Shown here piece by piece: positions 1-14,126 of a stretch of DNA of 64,000 nt. Positions within the stretch are counted from its first letter, which is position 1. Every line of letters starts with the position of its first letter. Made by a program: the position numbers and the translations under genes. A model generated the notes under the pieces. The model did no database searches and was not told the DNA's origin. It saw nothing but the letters and a program-made list of their open reading frames with translations. The stretch lies in NCBI GenBank assembly GCA_013398275.1, contig VZSE01002702.1, forward strand, positions 558,001-622,000, in the 5' to 3' direction. Source of the DNA: Promerops cafer. Its lineage: Eukaryota; Chordata; Aves; Passeriformes; Nectariniidae.

Positions 1-489
1 CTCATGGCGTATCTCCAAACATGTAAATCTGTACATCAGCTCTGCACAATGATGAGATGCAAGGCTGGACTTAATGCCAGCAATGACACTGGAATGGGGT
101 GGTATTAGGGTAATTTAACTCATGTTTACATTTGTTGACTTGCTGCAAATTTAATCTTTTCACTGTTATTACAAAAAATCAAATAAAACTAAAAACCGAG
201 CTATGTCAAAACACGACCCTGAGCCATGACTGTAAGGTGTTTATATGCTGCAATGAAAATCTTTACAATTTTGATTTGAAAGATCCAATGTTTTTATAAA
301 GTAAGAAGAAATTGGATTGATTTGTCTGTAGGAAAAAGCCAGTGAAAGCAGAGAGAGACAGGGTATCAGAACTAGAAAAGAATTAAGCGCATGTGCGTGT
401 GTGTCCACATGTCTTCCATTTGATCACATAACCCTTCTTGTGTGCCCATGGGCTCTGCAAAAGACTGTCATTGACTTGGAGGAGTTTAC

Positions 490-1110
490 TTGGAGACATC
501 TTCTGTAGACTCCTTCCCCATGTCGCATTTTGTCACATTTGTCACCTTACGACATTCCTGCGGGTGTAAAATCCTCTGCTGCCCTATGCCCTTGACAGAA
601 GCAGCCACGTTGCCCTGGACGATGGCACAAGAGCAGCAGCAGTGTGCTGGTGGCCAGCCCAATCTCCCCACTGCACCAGACCTCTACCCCAGCACTAACT
701 ACAAACAGGGCTTTGGACAGTCCCCTGGATACTTCATGCGCTATCTGGAGGACCTCGCTACCTCAATCTGGCCCGTAACACTGGGTGTCTGATACTGACC
801 TCATACTTTCTTTCAGGGATTCCCTAATGCTTAGAAAATCAATTTGGAATATCCACACATTGTTTTCACTGTTCTTCAAGTCCTTGACTTTACCTGTACT
901 ACATGCAGGAAGACTTGACATAGTTGGACAATATCACCTCACTGCTACCTTGGGATATTGGACTGTCTTTGCCTATTTAGTGCTTGTTTGACAGCTATCA
1001 GAGACACCCAGAATTGCTGTGTTTTTATAATGCCTTACTGCCAGCTGTAAGTGGGCCTTCCAGGGACTGTAGCAGTACAAAAAAATTAATCCTAAATTCA
1101 ATAAAGTACT
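490..1110 (+). other. GC-richer patch with a 100-codon open frame, unidentified
   Basis: A plus-strand frame at 490-792 has no stop for 100 codons and is richer in GC than its surroundings. Its product is Gln-, Pro- and Tyr-containing (for example PNLPTAPDLYPS). An AATAAA follows near 1100. This could be a decayed retrocopy or repeat, or an unrelated exon on the strand opposite DLG2. I do not recognise the protein. No clear splice sites or poly(A) tail support a gene, and chance is the default explanation. Confidence 0.15.
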
Positions 1111-4100
1111 GTCCCATAAATGAGAACTTCACAAGTCCCAGCAACCTTTACCACAGACATGAAGAAGTAAATCTCCCCAGTCAGTAAGAATACAATGAAT
1201 ACTCTGAAATTTATCTTACTATTTAATATCTAAATTTCTTACACAAAAGCAATCGAGGACTTCTTAAATAGCATTGTATAATAATTCCCAGACAAAAACT
1301 GCATTAAGATAAAGATACAATTGAACATACATATAAATAATTTAAGGTAAAATACATTACAGGGATATATATTTAGCCCCAAGAAAGATTTACAAACCCC
1401 AGAAGTTTACAGATCTGGTTATAGTGAAAAGAAAAACAAGGGAGATTAAAAATTGGAAATGTGAAAACAGCTGCCTCAGAACAGTGAAATATGATGGCCA
1501 CTATGAGAGGCAGCATGCCTTTGGCATCAGACCTATTGAAAATATTGTTTTCTAAAGAGAAACATTCCTTGTGTAATTCTTTGAATGCAATTATCATATG
1601 GCAACCTCTATTGAAGAAGGCACTCAAAAAATCTGGCTTCAAGTATTAAATAATTTAAGAGATCTATGAAAAAACTGTTTTATAATTATGTTTACTTATG
1701 AATTCTTAAAAATACTATTTATAAGCTAATTTATGTCACTTTTAATAATACATTGCTGTCTTGATATAGAAATGAAATGAAATCTCAGCTTTTGTCATGA
1801 AAATTCATCTCCATATGGAACAATTAATTGTGTTTCCAGACTCCGTTAATTTTCTGCTTGGAAAAAATACGGACTACACTATCGTGTAAGCTAATGGCTT
1901 AGGACCCCAGGTCACATGAAATAAAAAGATTTAGGGGTCCTGTATCATCTGAAGTTATAGAAGGATTTTAAAAGTTGCACACAATTAACTGAATGCACGA
2001 ACATAAGGAAACCACTTAAAATCATGAATTATTCTTGTACTTAATGCAGGACTCTTGTCACCAAAATACATTGCCAACCATGGTGCTCACAACCATTATT
2101 TATGCTCAAAGACAAGCTAAAAATCAGCTTACTCATATCGTGCATACTAAAGATCAAATAAAAGCCTGGCTGCCCAGCAGATCTCTGAGTACTTTACAAA
2201 TGAAAATGAACTGATACAACAATCATTGGACATGCACAGCTTCCACTGAAGTCACAAAATGTTTTCTAGGATTAAGCCAAAGTCAAAGAGCCTGTTTTTG
2301 CACCTTACTCACTAGAAGACCCCTTGGCTTCCAGACCCAGTGAGCTCAGCAGGGATTCTTTGGTGAACGGGAAGTGCTGAACAGGCTTCTCATGAAATTT
2401 TACAATGATCTTATAATCATGCTCCATTACTCCTTGCTACATCACACCTTGTTTTACAAACAATGCCATATATAGGACGAAAGTGATCTGCAATACCATA
2501 ACAGTAGAATAACCTAAAGGAAAAAGGTAAAAAAACCCCAGACCAAAACCTTGATAAGCAATGCAAATGCAAGTGGTAGAGTTAAGCAGAACCCACGATG
2601 CCTGGTTGTCAATCTTATGCTTTAATCGCGAGGTCAAGAGGCCCTCTTCTGCTGTCATTGTCACAACAGACCATGAACTGAGAGTGAAAATCTGTGGGGA
2701 AACAAGGAAAAGATGTGAAAGCACCTCTTTGGTCTGGGAAAAAGCCTCTCACAGAACTCTCCTTTATGATAATCACATTGGAAGAGTGGCGACTCGTGTC
2801 TTACACACAAAGCTCCAGATTCCTCTGAAGTACAGGAAAAAGTGATTTTTTCTGCCCAGGGATAAAAGCCCAGGCCACCTCTGCAATGAAAAAGAAGGGG
2901 GAAAAAGAGAAGGGGCAGAGCTGAGATGGAGAGAAGGGAGAACCTCAGAGAGCCAGGCTTACCCCTCCAACCAACAGCTGAGGGACACTGATCCCTTCTA
3001 CAGAGCGGGAGGCAGTTGCCTGCATGGCTTTCCAAGGCTCTGGAACAAGCCAAACAGGCAAAGGGGTTTTGCAACCCTTGCCCTCTGCAGTGCTTTCCTT
3101 CTGCAGTCCCAGCGCACTACCTGCTCCATGCTCTAAGCCCCCTTGTTTCCACAGCCCAGGGGAAAATTTGTCATTCATGTTAGTGTTTCACTCTGGCCAA
3201 CTTTAAAACTAGTCATGCTCCCATTTTCTCTGGAAACAGGAATAGAAAATTGAACACTGCATTCTTTCCTATACACAGTTTGAATATGAAACTATTAAAC
3301 AACCTAAATTCTATTTTCTTTTTAAATATATTTACATATCTTTTAATTTTTTTAACACTACCTACAACTTTTTTGCTGGTAGCCATTAATTATTTGGAAG
3401 TTTCATACCTTCCTTTGAGCTTGTATGTAGTTTTCCAGCCATAATATTTTTAATTTCACATGCAGGATTTTAATACATTGTCTACTGCAGCCATAAATCA
3501 CTTAAATGTGTTGGAAAGCAGATTGCTCAGTAATTGCCATTTTATTTACTATCCTGATGAAAGCAATTTAAATATGACTCAGTTTTCAAACTTAGAAACA
3601 ATGTAAAGAGACTTAGGAGAGAATGCAGTACAAGTGCAAACAGCAATCAGCAGTCATTGTTTTCAATTCCATTAGCAGTAATGTTTTCTTAAAAAAATTA
3701 CTAGGACAACTTTGTGAACTGAACCACTTGTGACTCATTGGATACTGTTAAGGTCACAGTAACAACAGCTCTCACCACCTTGTTTTCCAGATCTAGAAAT
3801 GCTAAAGGAGACAACAAACAGCATTCCTTGGAAGTGGTCAAGGAAGCTGAGAAATATGTTGTGCTCTTGTTCAGCCATTCTTGGCGAAGCGAGAAATACG
3901 CTGAGAGATTTCAAAGGCAAAATCTCTCCTAAATACAAGAAGGGGAGACTGCAGGTAGACTCTCAGAGGGAATCTACCCATGTGACAATGCAATACCCTG
4001 CAATTTCTTCACAGAAGTTAAAACTATTGTAAGAGGTAGAGCAATAACACCAGTGGTAAATACTGACTTTTCTGTAGCTGTTTTCTTTCAGTCTCTTACC

Positions 4101-5773
4101 ATAAGACTCAACAGACAGCACCTGGACCTTTATTGTCACAAAAGAGAAATATCAACCATTTGGTTACTGTGTTTGGACCCAGATTTGGACAGCCTAAAGC
4201 CTTCCTGTGCCAAGCCTTTCCTACTGAGTGTACTGGCATTGCCAAAGAGAGAATATTAAACTTAATTTTATTTTTACATTTATACATATTTTATGCCATC
4301 TACAGTATACTTATAAAACTTTTATAGGTACTATAATATATAGTATTAGTAGGCACACTAGCAGGCACATTAGCTTTAAGTCACCTGAATCTGGGTGGAA
4401 GGAAATATAAATAAATATATAAAATATTTATCTCTATCTTTATTTATCTTTGTTTACTTTCTCAGCACCCTCAGATTTTCCCCATGCCTCTCTATGGCAC
4501 CTAAAGTCTTTTTTTTGAAACATCACAGAAAAATGTCTGATAGAAGCATACCTAGAAATGCAAAGCAACTGACAAAGCATAAACTTAGCTTGTTTCCTGA
4601 TGGGGGTAATCTGCATCCCTTTTTCAGAAGGGCACGTTTACCAGAATTGATTTCTCTCCCTAACTTCTCCTAAAATGATTGTATTTCTGACAGTCAACTG
4701 GAAGTACTGGCATTTGGAAAATAGTTCCGCTGTGCTCCTACACTTCTACTCCACTCTAAAGGCCAAGAAATGAAGCATCTTACGGGCTCCTGTTCACAGG
4801 ATATGCTAAGAAAAGTGACCACAATTCAAGAAGCAGAAAGTGTCGATATGACATATCCCAACTTTATAACACATAAGATAATACAAAAGCACTTTCAAAT
4901 GGAAATAATTTAGACTTTTTCTGAATTCCTATGGTTTTGAAGCGATGTGTTTCATTTGGGAGATGAAAATTTCTGTGGGAACCAGATGGCTTTGTGAAAA
5001 AGTCCATTTAGTAAAACTCCTTGAGTTTCCATTATGAAAGGATTCCAGCAGAAAACAGATGACCACACTTCTAATTTCGTTGAAAATAGCTTGGAGGTGA
5101 AGGCCTAGATCCAGCCAGGCCTGCCCCATCTCACATGCTGGCCTGAGTTCCTTTATTCTAGAATTAATGATACTCCATTCCCAGTACATTAAGCTCATCT
5201 CATATGGTCACTTATTAGACATAATGGATGCAATTTTATCTGAAATAAAATATTTACAGGGAACGCATAGACCAGACAGAATATGGCATTTACTGTGCTC
5301 AAGATAGTCAGCATTTTCCTTTGCAGCAGTTATTTCAATCATGCTGAAGATGTATCTCCTCTTGGGTTATTTTATGACAATCCTAAATGTATAAATTTTT
5401 TGAGTAATGGCATTAATTTAAGAATTCTTTATTCCAATGATGGTTGACTCCTAACATTGCAACTTACGGTTTCTGTCCAATAACTAACACTTACCACTTA
5501 CATTGCTCTCTCTTTACTTTCAAAACATAATTACTGTCTCTGGTCTTCAAAGGTGGCTGAGCTGTTTAACTAAATAATAAGAGAATTATGCAAATTCAAG
5601 GACAGAGTTAGTACCCACTGCCTGTCAGAACCTCTGCTATCCCTGTGGGCCTGTTCGGTACACCTTGCTTTTGAATTTTTGCAACCACAGACTGCAGAAT
5701 TTTACATCGTTGCCAAATCCAATAAGGAATGATAACATGAACTATTTCCTGGCACTCAATACTGAGAAGGATT

Positions 5774-6032
5774 AGAATCATAGAATGTCTTGGGTTGGAA
5801 GGGACCTTAAAGATCTTCTGGCTCCAACCCTCCTGCCATGGGCAGGGACACATTTCATTAGAACAGGCTGCTCAAAGCCCCATTCAACCTGGCCTTGAAA
5901 ATTTCCATGGATGAAGCACCTACAGCTTCTCTGGGCAACCTGTGCCAGTGCCTCACCACCCAATGAGCATAGATTTTTTCCCTATCATCTAACCTAAACC
6001 TTTTTCAGTTTAAAAAGCTACTACCAACCCAT
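5774..6032 (-). mobile_element. CR1 LINE 3' end, 5'-truncated
   Basis: Read on the plus strand, the copy opens with the reverse complement of the CR1 terminal octamer repeats (AGAATCATAGAATG). The hallmark GGTTGGAAGGGACCTTAAAG, CTGCCATGGGCAGGGACA and CTGGGCAACCTGTGCCAGTG blocks follow in order. The element is therefore inserted in minus orientation, the same sense as DLG2. It is one of the longer copies here and reaches past the TTTTTCAGTTTAAAA block. Only the 3' part is present, as is usual for CR1. Confidence 0.93.
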
Positions 6033-6369
6033 CATAAAGAAGATACTTACCTTACACTGAGTAGTCTTCTTTTATAAAGAGAATGAATTTCTAAGATAGA
6101 TACAAATTTCAGATCATTTTTCAGAGATGCAGGGCATATAATTGCAGAGAAGAAAAATACTGCAGGTTCATTACTCTTGGGACACAAGCTGTGTATTACC
6201 CTCCAAACCACGTAGGCAGATCATTCTGATTCAGACATTGCTTTGATAACTTACATCAGAGGCTGCTCAAATGGAGGTGGGGATCACCACACAAAATTTT
6301 GCACAAATACACACCTACACATGTGTAACACAATGGGAGGTTTAAAAGAGAAACACTGAAAAGTATGGG

Positions 6370-6381
6370 CACACACACACA
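6370..6381. repeat. Short (CA)n microsatellite
   Basis: A run of six CA dinucleotides. It is short and of no evident function. Confidence 0.6.
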
Positions 6382-8740
6382 TAAAAAACCCTCTTACAAT
6401 CGCCACTGAAGTGCCCAGCCGTACAAAAAACTTCTAGCACGCATGTCACAAATGAAATGGCAGAACACCAAAGTATGAGGGTTTTCCACCTCTCTCCCCT
6501 GTCCCCATTTCACACTCACTTCCTGTTGCCAAATGTCTGTCTCTGAAAGCCAGCAAAATCCCCACTACTCTGAATCTCTCCAAGAAAATGAAAAATTCTT
6601 GTCTAGGAGGCATATGCATTAAACTGAAACTAAAGTAACCTGACTCCTAACATGTGTGTTACACATTTCTTCATTTAGTTAGGCAGCAAACAGCACTGAA
6701 GTAACAATTAAACTCAGTATTCAGAAATTTTGTTCAAAATTTGTAAAACCTGAATTTTCTGCATAGGTCTGAGCTGTAAACCATTTTAAAGCAAATGTGC
6801 TTATTAAATGAAGTGCTAAAAATAGTTATTATAAGTGCTGAAAGAAATTATTGCTTGGGTTAGTCTCACATGTTTCCCTTGAAAACTGCAACGGGAATTA
6901 GAATGTCACAAGAAAGTCCTTCAAGATGTCTGATAACAAAGTTTACTGAAAGGTGACTTATGCCAGACTTCTATGTCCATGTTTAAGCTACAAAATATTA
7001 TTTAACTGAATTTTATGAGAAGTGATCAGTCACATAATTCATATCAGGATATTTCAATTTCAGAGCTTAATTTGAGTGCATGGCTTAGAAAACATTGACT
7101 ATGATATTGCTGAAATCATCTTCCACCCTGAAACCAGGGGATAAAGTTACTTTCTGTTCAAGATACTAGAGCTTCTGAAAGAAGATGGATTCTCAGGTTA
7201 AAATATATGGAATTGTTAACTTTGTAGATAAATGAAGTTGTATCTTTAAGCACTTCTTCACACTCAACTGTAGTTAAAATTTAATTTAAAAAAATTCCAT
7301 TTACTTCAGCATTCACTTAAATTTCTAATTCAGCCATTATGCAGTAACCCATATAGGTGAGAGAGGGTAAAATCAAAGATAATATGTATCTTCAGGGCAT
7401 TTTTCTGTCGTGCAAAGGTTTTCCTACTCAAAATTAATATTGAAAAGAGGGTCTTTTTTTGAAGCTGACATGACATATGGCATTATTTCAGTGACTCTGC
7501 AGTTAATTAAGTATTTTCAATGAGCCTATAATGAAGTATTGAGACTGACAATGAAGTCTAAATCTGATTCTTATTTCTCTTGTCAGCTGCCATCTTAACA
7601 GTCATGAAAAGGCAAGTAATGTAGGAAAGAGTGACGTAGATCAAGATAATGGAAAAAGGGGGATCTAATTGTAGAAGTAGCTCAGTGGCAAAGATTTTCA
7701 GAGGCATTGAGTTGACCTGCTGAAAAGTAGTTTTATCCCAAGCACAGCTTAGTGTGTGATCTGAAGCTGTTTACCTTATTACTTACCCTTCACAAGCACC
7801 TAACGTCTAAGAGTAGGTGCGGAATATGATAGCTGTGATGAGATCTCTTGCAGATACCCTTTGCAGCTCTTAAAAACTGGCCCTGTGGATCCCAGATTCC
7901 AGTTTCCAATGGCTGCATGTGTGTTTATGTCTATGTATGAGTGGGCATAGAAGTCTACTCAACAGAATTTCTGTTCTTAATAGTGCCATGGGCACCTAAA
8001 CATCAATTACACCTCAAATCAGTATTTTTACTTTCACTAAAGACCCCCACATATTACCACTATCAGCAGACAGATCAGAGCTATGAAGGCACATGGAGCA
8101 GGGTAACTATTCACTGTTGTAAGTGAAATCCTTAAAAATGCTGTGCATGCAAGTGCAGCAGAAAGGAGTAGATCTGAATAGATCTTCCCTCTACCTCTTT
8201 GTCCCTCTCTATTTAAAAGTGCACACTACGTTTCATTTCTCACACTCTGCTGCCATTCTCACCCATAGGGAATAAATTCAAATAAATCAACCAATTATCT
8301 AGAATTTATTATCTTGCAATTTCCTATCTTTCCTTTAAACTCTTAATTTTATTATTTTTCTACTGGAATCACAACTTTAAGTTGTCTGTGATTTTTCCCA
8401 TTTTTCTCTCCCTCCATCAAAATAATGACTTCGCTAACTTGTCTCAAGAATTATTCCTTAGAGAAACTCTTGGCTAGCAATAAACAAAAGGCAGAGACCT
8501 CAATGAGTTTCTTTCTGGCTTCATTAGTGGTTCACCTGTTGAGCTGGGGAAAGCAGTTTGATGTCTGCATAGTGCTTTCCAGTAGCTGCTTTGCAGGGAC
8601 ACCAGAAGAGGTCTATTCATCTTGCCTTAGCTTTGTCCATCCAGCCTAAGTTAGTCACTGGTATTCCCTCTACAGCTGGTGAGATGAGACTCACCTCATC
8701 AACAAAGGATGAACGACTTCAGAGAGAATTACATCTTGAC

Positions 8741-8782
8741 TGAGAGACCTTGGGCAAGCAGCTTAGCCAATGGCCTCATTTA
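8741..8782 (-). mobile_element. MIR-like SINE core fragment
   Basis: The segment GACCTTGGGCAAGCAGCTTA, followed by ..GCCTCATTTA, matches the reverse complement of the conserved MIR region (CCCAAGGTCA.. preceded by the GAGGTTAAGTAACTTG block). The match is made by eye from knowledge of the family. Divergence is high, as expected for a relic that predates the bird-mammal split. Boundaries are approximate. Confidence 0.45.
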
Positions 8783-9117
8783 AAGAAAACATTACTCTTC
8801 TGTTTGTTTTTGCCTAGCTCTGTATTATAATTAAAAGCAAATCCCTGTATCTGTCAAGAACTATAAACTTTAAAAAAGACACATCATGAAAGACTGTCCC
8901 TAACACTCACTGAGAATTTTGTGCTGACAGCAGCCACAGCACTGGGCCAAGAAAATCGGGATATGCTGTTGTCTCCTGTGATACTTATCAATGCCAGCAT
9001 AATGGTTGTCACTTTATATCAGGCCTGCTATCTTTCCTCAGCATGAGAGCTTCAGAAGCAGGCGACAATCTCTGTATCCTTTGGGAAAACTTCGTCCCTG
9101 TGTATCATAAAATCAGT

Positions 9118-9313
9118 CACAGAATCACAGAATGGTTTGGGTTGGAAGGGACTTTAAAGATCATCCAGTTCCAACGCCCCTGCCATGGGCAGGGACACAT
9201 TTCCAAGAGACCAGGATGCTCCAAGCCCCATCTAACCTGGCCTTGAACACTTCCAGGGATGGGGCATCCATAAAGTCTCTGGGCAACCTGTGCCAGTGCC
9301 TCACCACTTTCTC
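9118..9313 (-). mobile_element. CR1 LINE 3' end, 5'-truncated
   Basis: It opens with CACAGAATCACAGAATGG and TTTGGGTTGGAAGGGAC, then GCCATGGGCAGGGACACATT, AACCTGGCCTTGAACACTTC and GGGCAACCTGTGCCAGTGCC. This is the classical avian CR1 tail in minus orientation. The copy is close to consensus by eye, so it is probably younger than the copy at 19.9 kb. Short open frames that cross it are translations of the repeat, not genes. Confidence 0.94.
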
Positions 9314-12143
9314 CCTTGCTGGTGTTTTGCAAGCAGAAAAAGTGACACCAGAAATTCTCTCTTCAACTTGTCGCTTTCTAACTAAATGCTGACACAAATG
9401 CACCTTGAACTTGTAGGATGGATTCAAAAACTGAACTACTTAAGTTTTTTTCTTTTAAACAGATTGATGAGAAGCTCTGCAGGAAAATCTACTTTTAATT
9501 TCAAGCAAACATTTTAAATTCTCAGTATTTTTATGTAAATTACTGCAAGGAAAGGTTAAATTTTAGTATTCATATTTTCTAGGGACATAAGCTGAACACA
9601 TAAGGATTGTACAGAACCTATATTTTATTATTATTTTAAGCACATGAGCATTGGTAATGTTGACTACGTTGTGGAATGTCAGCCAGTTAGTGAAGTACTT
9701 TGTATTTTCAGTCATGTCTCTACATGAAGTACTTCACCTGAAGGCAGAAGAAAAACAGGTTTCTAGTGAGTTTTTGAATTCTAATATACTAAAATGTGTT
9801 AAACTGTTTGGATAAAAGGATACTTTCCGTGAAGAGTCTTCAGCATCTTTAATAGCCCAATCACCCAGGGCTGCCTCTGAGTTATATAACAGCCTCTAAA
9901 GCTGAAGTTTTTTTAGTTACTAGGAAGACTAGGAGAGGCAGTGGCAATAGGATAGGACAGACTTACATCAACTGCGAGAAAAGAAGGGGAAAAAATCTGA
10001 CACTGAAGGTAACTAAGAAGCAAAACAACAAAGAAACAAACCATGTCTTTGCAAAGTGCAAACATCAATGAGAAGGAAAAGAGAACACATTTTAAAGTAA
10101 GTAGAGAGCAATAAATAGGAGCTTCTCAGGTCATATGATATATGAAGGGATGTCACTGTGAAAGAATTAAAATAGAAAAATGTTGGGAAGACTTACCGCT
10201 TAAAAAGTAAAAATTGAAAGTAAACACAAAACACCTTTGTCATGAAGTGCATTTTTTTCCAGATGAAAATCACAATAAAAAATTGAAAGAAGAAAGAAAT
10301 TGAGAAAAGAAACACAGGAATGGGTTCAGAAATAATGTCAACCTTATTCTGGTTCTATAGTGAATTATCCTTGGGCACTCCTCTGCTCACTCAGCAGCAT
10401 ACCCCCTTCTAAAAGGCCAGGACATATTCATACCTGTCTTTGTCATTGAAAGAAGGTCTTGTTTTCTGAAAAAGCTGTCAGGTAAGGGCAAAACCAGAGT
10501 TTTAGTGAAGTCTAAGACAGGGAAGAAAATTTGGAACAATCTGTAGCCCATATTTACCAGTTACATTAGCAGCTGCAAACATTAGTCCTGCTGCAAAAAG
10601 AAAACCAACTCTTTATTTGCATTCCCAACCAGACTTATTAATGACTATCTTAACAATAAGAGCAAAAAATGGAAAATACTGAACTTAAATTAATAAATTG
10701 TCAAAGGAAAGCAATTCATAATCTCCAGCATGAGGAATTAGCAGATACGCTTTTTCCACGTGTACATAAATATGACTAAGACAGAAGGCTGTGTATGAAC
10801 AAGAAAAAGCTAAGCAAGACCTGCACTACTAATGAAGCTTAAAGGACTACAGAAAAAAACTCCCAACCACATAACTTCATGTTTTCACATTTAAAATGAA
10901 AAGAAGAAAAGATAGGTTTTAAAAGGAAATCATACTTTCCCTGCACAACATTGACAACTGTATATTCTTCAATGAAGAATGTACTGCTCAAGGAAATTTA
11001 AAGCCCGTTGACAGCGACAAGAGTTAAATATGGCTGAATGACAAACTAAGTACTTAAAGTGAAACATTCATGAAAATGGGAACTGAGAAAGCTCAGGAGT
11101 CTGCAAAGGAACAGCAAATACACTCTAGCAGACAAGGATGACTACATTAAACACAAGTGAATTGGCAGAAAAACATTAAGAAAATATATCCATAACTTGT
11201 TTCATGCACAGATGCATAGTGAGCGCTGACTATTTTAGACAAAGACTAAAAAAAAAAGAAAAAAATTAAATTCTTCTTTTTATAAAATATTCAATGTTTC
11301 ACTATGTAACTCTACTAGGAAAGTGATCGAACAGAGGAATTAAAATGGAACCTTTTGTGTCTTACGGGAAGTGTGCTAAGGCTTGACTTCACAAGAACAT
11401 TTGTAAACCCTGGTGCTTCAGCTGTGGCATCTGGTGAGCCCCAAAAGTATCTGTCAGTGCAGATGGGCAATGTCCATGAACACACACAGAGTCACTCAGG
11501 GACTAGAGTTAATTTGCCGTAGAGTGGAAGCTGTGGTGAGGACAGCTCAGGCAAACAGAAAGGAAATGCTGTGAGATGAGAAAATAATTTGAAAGTTAAT
11601 CAGGGAGATTTTTTTAACCACCTTTTCCATTTAAAATATGCTTTAGGGGTTTTTACTTGAAGTATTGTGAAACTTGCAATGAAATGATAAAGGCTTTTCT
11701 CCAACAAAGTAAAAATAAAAGCAGTATGTTCTAAATACTGTGCAGCAAATAGAGGCACAAAAGCTAAACCTAAGGCAAAGAAAGGTCTTGCACGGCCAGA
11801 CAAGTGGGTGCTATATTGGCACTTGTGCATTTGTCCCAAGGGTACCAAAATTGTATTTATTAGATCAAAAGAAAGGCAGAAAATACCAAACTAAACATTT
11901 AACCCTGTACATTAACTGCTGACATAGCCTGGAGCACTAAAGGATTAGTTTTGAACACAAGAAGAACCATTTGGTGCGCTACAAGAAGTTGTGTATTGCA
12001 GCCACACAACCCTGTTAAACATCTTCACTAACAGAAATCTCTGCAACAAAGAGGCAATTTATTGCTTAGTGAACTCTGGCACTTTGTTGAAGCAAAACAT
12101 GTTAAATCTAAAGAAGGGAGAACTAGTTTTGACAGCATCATCT

Positions 12144-12287
12144 GTCATGCCATCCCTGGAAACATTCAAGGCCAGATTGGATGGGGCTCTGAGCAACTGA
12201 TCCAGTTGAAGATGTCCCTTATCATGGGTGGAGGTTTAGAGCTAGCTGGCCTTTAAAGGCCCCTTCCAGCTGAAATTATTCTATGAT
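12144..12287 (+). mobile_element. CR1 LINE 3' end, diverged
   Basis: Plus-oriented CR1 tail. It contains CCCTGGAAACATTCAAGGCC, GATTGGATGGGGCTCTGAGC and CCCCTTCCAGCTGAAATTAT, ending in ATTCTATGAT. The middle (TTATCATGGGTGGAGGTTTA) is clearly eroded. It lies antisense to DLG2 transcription. Confidence 0.88.
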
Positions 12288-13784
12288 CTGGCTGACCTCT
12301 CTTCAGTGGGCACTTCACGGACAAGTAAGGGAGGCACAGGCCTGCCATTTAATCAGCTAGAGAAAACGATTTACTGTTCTTCAACAAAGCAAAACAAACT
12401 CAGTGGAAGTAAGAAAACGGTAGAGTTGAAGATGCCACTGTAAAAAAGAGGGGGGAAAAAAGCAGCCTTTAATCTTGCTATTTGAAAGAGTCTCTTGTGT
12501 AGGAGAACTCTGGTGCATTATCAACTATTATCAATAAATTGGGATTTGAAATAAAAATTTCTCTAGTTTTGGAACAATACTTCTCTTGTCGTGTCAAGTA
12601 AAAAAAAGGCTCAAATACAAGGGGAAAAATATACTATCATAATGTTGAGTATTGTCATTTATATTTCTCATTCTTAATTTTCCTAACTTAAAAAAATGGC
12701 CCAAGCTTCTCAACAAAATTCACTCAATGAACTTCAGCAGGACAATCTATGAAACATACCTCTAAACATTTTTTCGCATTTATTCATCTTTATAGTGGTG
12801 GTGTTTTCTGCCTGAGGACAAGGAGAGGATTTTTCACCCCCCCTGGTGAGTAGGACAGTACTCAGGACAAGTATCGCTATGTGCTCGTCCTGGTCCTTCC
12901 CCTCTCTCTAAGCTGCTGGCCACTGTTGGAAACTGGATCCTCAGCAAATGGACTTTGGTCAGATCCAGCTTGGCCATTCCAAGATTATGTTCTGTTCTTT
13001 AATGCACATGCATGAAATGTAACTCTAATATCTTGCATTCTTTGGCAATTGGATACAGTGGCTTCCAGATGAAAGCCAACTGCTGTAATGCAACTTTATC
13101 CAAGCAATTAAGCTACATTCCTTTTTAACAGCTGGGGAAAGGGAGCTTTAATACGGCTAGTCACATTTCAAAGTATAGAAGTAACCTAGACAAAGATGAA
13201 TAAATACAATTATTTTCTTTTTCTTTCGTATTTTTTATCCACCTAATTCCCACAGCAGCTGGAAAGGTTAAATGTCTGAATCAGGAAACTGTGTGACTGT
13301 TGTACCAATAGAGGAGACAAGTGTTTGTACTCTGAGGCAGGAACAGGAAATAAAAAAAGGGGTAAATGCTAAAAATTATCCATTACTTCAGAGACTTTCA
13401 GAAGTGACTCCTGGATTTTTCATCTGATATTTTCAAAAAAGCAATCTCAGCATCTGCAGCTCAGGCAAATGTGTAACACAAGGGGTATTTTTTCATAAAA
13501 TCTGGGGCTGCTTACAAAATTTAGGTCTGTTCTAATGCACTATGGAGCCTCCCACAATTAGGAGCAAAAGAATGAAAAAGTAAATTTAGTATCAGAGCTT
13601 CCAGGAGTTGCTTAGATGCAGTTCTTCAAAAATTCCCTTAGCTGTTGCCGGCAAAGACAGACACTGCCTCTCACAGTGTCTCTCCCTCTCACACTCTTTC
13701 TGTATCTAAAGCTCAGCTACTCACCTCACAACAGGCACCAAGCAGCAGCTCACTCAGAAAGGGATAGAGCACAAATTCTTTCAC

Positions 13785-13935
13785 TGTAATAACTTTTTAA
13801 CCTCTTCCGTGCCAGCTGCTCTAATCAAACTGTAATCAATGACTGTTTTCCCTGTATGCAAGCTGTTAAGGGAGCTGGCTAATTGGCTCGCTTGAAAGAT
13901 TGAAAGCACATGAAACTTCCAATTGGTTTAACACT
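13785..13935. other. Candidate conserved non-coding element (unproven)
   Basis: A repeat-free stretch dense in homeodomain-type cores: TAATCA appears twice within about 15 bases, and CTAATTGG and CCAATTGG flank a GGCTCGCTTGAAAGATTGAA segment. The composition resembles vertebrate conserved enhancers seen in introns of neuronal genes. Conservation cannot be measured here, so this is an inference from motif density only. Confidence 0.2.
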
Positions 13936-14101
13936 TTTCCAGGGACTGTTGTGAGGCAATAGCTGCAGAGGTACTGCAATGCAGCACAGCTCATCTTGCA
14001 GACCACTGACACAGAATATTTTGCAAAATCTTAAGGCTATGCTTCACCTTTTCACACTGCTGGGAGGGAAAGGAACATGAGCTTTTGAGACTAAAATGTG
14101 C

Positions 14102-14126
14102 AATAAAGCTTTTTAGCAGCTTTATT
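14102..14126. repeat. Short inverted repeat
   Basis: AATAAAGCT and AGCTTTATT form perfect 9-bp arms around a 7-base loop. About one or two such structures are expected by chance in a window this size, so no function is claimed. Confidence 0.5.

Noticed and set aside
9117..9427. Several short open frames on both strands
   Set aside because: They translate a CR1 tail. Similar frames at 5.6-5.9, 12.0-12.3 and 41.9-42.1 kb have the same cause.
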